A DNA stretch of 64,000 bases from Gracilimonas sediminicola. GTDB lineage: Bacteria; Bacteroidota; Rhodothermia; Balneolales; Balneolaceae. The notes under the pieces were generated by a model. It worked only from the letters and a program-made list of their open reading frames with translations. It did not search any database and was not told where the DNA came from. Where the stretch lies: positions 1 through 64,000 of the forward strand of contig NZ_JANDBC010000002.1 in NCBI RefSeq assembly GCF_024320785.1. The letters run 5' to 3'. Positions 61,196-64,000 of the stretch are shown in pieces. The stretch's first letter is position 1. The number at the start of each line of letters is the position of its first letter. Both the position numbers and the translations under genes were made by a program.

Positions 61196-63721
61196 TCAGG
61201 CTGCAGATTCCATCAGTGCGGCCGTATCCAGGATCAGACCAACACGTCCGTCCCCAAGAATGGCTCCCCCCGATATATGCGACATTTTTGTGAGCATATG
61301 TATCGATTTGCCCACCAGTTGCTGTTGCCCGATCACCTCATCTACCAGTAGGGCATACCGGCGATTGTTATTCTTGATGATCAACAGGGTGCCTTCCAGT
61401 AAACTTTCTTTGGCTCCGTTAATCTCAAACTGCTCATGCAGCCTTATCACAGGAACCGATTGCCCTCTGAAATTCACCTGCTCCGAGTTGCCCATCATGG
61501 TAAACATATCCGATTCTTTGGCGCGGAAGGTCATGTCTATGTTTATAGTCGGAACGATAAATCGCTGCGTACCTACCCGAACCAGCATCCCATCAGTAAT
61601 AGCCAGTGTGAAAGGCAGTTCAATGGTGATGGTTGTTCCCTTACCTAATTCTGAACTCACATCTACCTTGCCTTGCAGCTGCTCGATAGAACGGCGGACT
61701 ACATCCATCCCCACACCTCGGCCCGATAAATCGGTAACTTTCTCAGCCGATGAAAAACCGGGCAGGAATATGAGATTGTATATTTCTTTCTCGGTGAGTT
61801 TTTTCTCCGGGTCAACCAAGCCTTTTTCTATGGCTTTGTTAAGAATCACATCTTTGTTGATGCCACGGCCATCATCCTTAATTTCGATAACTACTTTACC
61901 ACCCTCCTGCGATGCAGAAAGTGAAAGTTCGGCGTTGGCCCCTTTTCCGCTTTTAAGTCGCTCTTCCGGCTCTTCAATTCCATGGTCCAAAGAGTTTCGC
62001 AGCATGTGGATCAGCGGCTCATTGATTACATCCACCATATTACGATCAATCTCGGTGTCTTCCCCAAAGGTTGAGAACTTCACCTGCTTACCGGCTTTTC
62101 TGGATAGATCCCGAACCAGGCGGTTCATTTTGTGGAATGTCGCTTTAAGCGGTACCATACGCAGGGTTAAACTGGTATCCTGTAGCTCCCGAAGTATTTT
62201 GGTAGCGTGATTTACTTTTTTCTGAAGTTCTGAATCTTTGGGGATAGCTTTATCCTGGGCTACTACAGAATGTGCAATAACCAGCTCTCCAACCATATCG
62301 ATAAGGCGATCGAGACGACTTACACTTACCCGTACCGATGATTCTGATTCAGATTTTGAATTGATCTTATCTGTAGCATCGGAATCACCTGAATCGGTTA
62401 CAGCCTCTACAACCGGGTTAGCTACCGGAGCAGCTGCCTGCTTTCCCCTAATTTCTTCGAGGGCTTGGGCCGGCTCTTTTCCTTCTTCTGAAATAGAATG
62501 CAGAACAGAAATCATGTTGTCGTACTGCCCCGGTTTATGAAGCGGATCGCCCCCTTCAGCAACCTCTACTACTTTCAGCATTTTATTCAGAATATCGATC
62601 GACTCAAAGTTGATATCGGCGCATGCCCGGTCGAAGGGTAAATCACCTTCCCGCACCATACTTAGCAAGGTTTCTACAAAGTGGGTGAACTCCGAAATCG
62701 GGTCGAGCCCCATAAAAGCGGAAGTCCCTTTGATGGTATGGAAAGCCCGGAATACGGTATTGATCAACTCTTCATCATCCGGAGATTCCTCCAGCTCCAG
62801 CAGTGCACTTTCGGCCATTTCAATCAGTTCGGAGCACTCAGTAATGAACTCTCCAACCAGTGCCATTTCTATATCTTCGGGGATATGAAATACTTCTGAG
62901 GAAACAGACTCTTTCTTCTCTGATTCTTCTTGAATTACTGCTTCATCAGCAGGCTCCTCCGCTGTAGTTTGCTCTTCTTCCTCCGGGCTCTCAGTATCGA
63001 CAAGCTCATCAGTATTTTCGGGATTATCCCATTCCCTCTGAGCCTCAATTTCAATCGCTTGCTCCGTTTTATCCGAAACAATACCCAGCCATCCTTTTGC
63101 TCCACCGCTGGCTTCCACTTCGGCCATCGCCTCCTTAAGCGGAGAAGCAATAGCTTCTTCCTCATGCTTAACGATGTAGGAAACCAACTCATCCAGTTTC
63201 TGAAGGTCTTCGCCGGTAACCGATTCCTCTTCGAGAGTGATCAGGAAGCCGGCCAGGTCATTCAGCGTATATTCTTTTACCGATTTTTCCTCTTCTGTAC
63301 TTTGCTTCGACTCCCCGTTCTTTTTGATTTCCTCGACTTTTTCTTCATCCAGATCAATTACGGTGTCGGCCGATTCTGAGCCTCCCTTCAATGCTTTCTC
63401 CAATTCGTCATAGGCCTTTTCAAAGTCTTCTACTTTGATATCACCTTCCTCAATCACATACTCCCTGATAGTATTAATAGCTTGCATCGTGGCTGTTTTA
63501 ACCATGATGAAGTAGTCATCTTTTTCGTAGAGATGTTTGATTCCCTTCCACGATAAATCAATCAGTTTCTGAAATTGCCCAAAATTGTTTTCAACGTTAT
63601 TGGTAACCTCCTCAAATTTGGCACCGGCTACGGCTACATTTTCCCGGTCGGTTGGCCACACATCTGCCAGCAAACGGATAATGGATTCGAGGTCTTTGAT
63701 AAGTTGGTCTTTATTGCTCAT
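61196..63721 (-). CDS. cheA: CheA histidine kinase with long N-terminal extension
   Basis: 841 residues. The phospho-accepting P1 domain starts only near residue 285, with H328 in AFHTIKGTSAFMG. Dimerisation P3 (IDMVGELVIAHSVV), kinase P4 (HMLRNSLDHGIE, DDGRGIN, GRGVGMDVVR) and CheW-like P5 follow. The first ~280 residues are not P1: a helical part (1-110), acidic linkers, and a second helical block (~150-205). It phosphorylates the CheY and CheB proteins of this operon. Confidence 0.96.
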   Translation of the reverse strand: MSNKDQLIKDLESIIRLLADVWPTDRENVAVAGAKFEEVTNNVENNFGQFQKLIDLSWKGIKHLYEKDDYFIMVKTATMQAINTIREYVIEEGDIKVEDFEKAYDELEKALKGGSESADTVIDLDEEKVEEIKKNGESKQSTEEEKSVKEYTLNDLAGFLITLEEESVTGEDLQKLDELVSYIVKHEEEAIASPLKEAMAEVEASGGAKGWLGIVSDKTEQAIEIEAQREWDNPENTDELVDTESPEEEEQTTAEEPADEAVIQEESEKKESVSSEVFHIPEDIEMALVGEFITECSELIEMAESALLELEESPDDEELINTVFRAFHTIKGTSAFMGLDPISEFTHFVETLLSMVREGDLPFDRACADINFESIDILNKMLKVVEVAEGGDPLHKPGQYDNMISVLHSISEEGKEPAQALEEIRGKQAAAPVANPVVEAVTDSGDSDATDKINSKSESESSVRVSVSRLDRLIDMVGELVIAHSVVAQDKAIPKDSELQKKVNHATKILRELQDTSLTLRMVPLKATFHKMNRLVRDLSRKAGKQVKFSTFGEDTEIDRNMVDVINEPLIHMLRNSLDHGIEEPEERLKSGKGANAELSLSASQEGGKVVIEIKDDGRGINKDVILNKAIEKGLVDPEKKLTEKEIYNLIFLPGFSSAEKVTDLSGRGVGMDVVRRSIEQLQGKVDVSSELGKGTTITIELPFTLAITDGMLVRVGTQRFIVPTINIDMTFRAKESDMFTMMGNSEQVNFRGQSVPVIRLHEQFEINGAKESLLEGTLLIIKNNNRRYALLVDEVIGQQQLVGKSIHMLTKMSHISGGAILGDGRVGLILDTAALMESAA

Positions 63722-63736
63722 TGGATTATTACCGTT

Positions 63737-64000
63737 TTATCTGGATTCACTCAGCGCCATGTTCAGCATAAATTCGCCACAGTCGCTGGAAAATTTCATT
63801 TTAGCTGATGGGGGTTTATTTGGCATAAATAAAGTTAAGTCACTTCCCCGGGTTGCCGTTGGCAGCGAAGACTGTCCGCGAAATCCCACCCGCTCGATAT
63901 TAGCCGCTACTTCTCCGGCCAGAATATTTGCGATTTCGGCGATCAAGTCGCCCATGTCGTGGCTTTCAAAGGGCAGTTCCATTCCCAGAAAAGAATTCGA
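63737..64000 (-). CDS. CheX-like protein, 5' end beyond window
   Basis: Frame open to the right edge; the visible C-terminal ~87 residues read FLGMELPFESHDMGDLIAEIANILAGEVAANI, with the E-x2-N phosphatase motif, and end NMALSESR. Similar in type to the cheX-like gene at 58469. It lies 15 bp before cheA. Confidence 0.78.
   Translation of the reverse strand, partial: SNSFLGMELPFESHDMGDLIAEIANILAGEVAANIERVGFRGQSSLPTATRGSDLTLFMPNKPPSAKMKFSSDCGEFMLNMALSESR

Noticed and set aside
61735-61745. CCGATAA-like string within cheA
   Set aside because: Inside the coding sequence for the conserved kinase segment DLSGRGVGMD; no promoter context.

Overview
The window is almost entirely a flagellar motility and chemotaxis locus from a Gram-negative bacterium. 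L- and P-ring genes (flgH, flgI) imply an outer membrane. Moderate GC, a secreted TonB-C-domain protein, an efflux pump of the Bacteroidota/Rhodothermota/Balneolota type and mixed use of Shine-Dalgarno sites suggest a motile member of the Balneolota or a neighbouring FCB lineage. That assignment is an inference; no rRNA or tRNA gene is present to confirm it.

Layout, left to right. (1) 1-4089, minus: the 5' part of a CusA-type heavy-metal RND pump, cut by the window edge, and a small His/Met-rich secreted protein. (2) 4090-4668: degenerate tandem repeats. (3) 4669-13202, minus: flgF-flgG-flgA-flgH-flgI-flgJ(rod-binding only)-flgN-flgK-flgL, ending in a glycosyltransferase-like/TPR protein. (4) 13616-20189, plus: flhB-flhA-flhF-flhG-orf76-fliA (export gate, flagellar placement, sigma-28). 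(5) 20190-21451: a second repeat locus with a small ORF. (6) 21452-27984, minus: motA-motB-fliL-fliM-fliN-fliO-fliP-fliQ-fliR. (7) 28211-39656, minus: flgB-flgC-orf77-fliE-fliF-fliG-fliH-fliI-fliJ-motE-fliK-flgD-flgE. (8) 39893-42505, plus: a histidine kinase and a PAS protein with a degenerate chemoreceptor-like tail. (9) 42602-54764, minus: cheW-MCP-orf134-response regulator-PAS kinase, a TonB-C protein, a hybrid multi-PAS kinase with a REC-kinase, and a second MCP. (10) 55380-55890: a tandem array of four ~127-bp units. (11) 55921-64000, minus: cheX(partial)-cheA-cheR-cheD-cheY-cheY-cheX-cheB-cheB-cheY.

The set builds a nearly complete flagellum: export apparatus, MS ring/C ring, rod, P/L rings, hook, junction proteins and stator. 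Flagellin, cap (fliD), fliS and an identifiable flgM are not in the window. A recurrent promoter pattern, TAAG/TAAT-N14/15-(G/T/A)CCGATAA, matches sigma-28 and precedes motA, cheW, an MCP, the PAS/MCP-like gene, the histidine kinase next to flgB, the TonB-C gene, and one stretch with no gene. This ties the late genes to the FliA encoded here.

Points that depart from the textbook: FliM lacks the N-terminal CheY-docking peptide; FlgH has no cysteine and so no lipobox; CheA carries about 300 extra N-terminal residues; there are two tandem CheB proteins; both MCPs end in the same DDFSDF tail; and three repeat families sit at operon ends. No single undescribed system is proven here. The best candidates for new biology are the repeat/hairpin elements, the glycosyltransferase-like/TPR protein and the PAS protein with a broken receptor hairpin.
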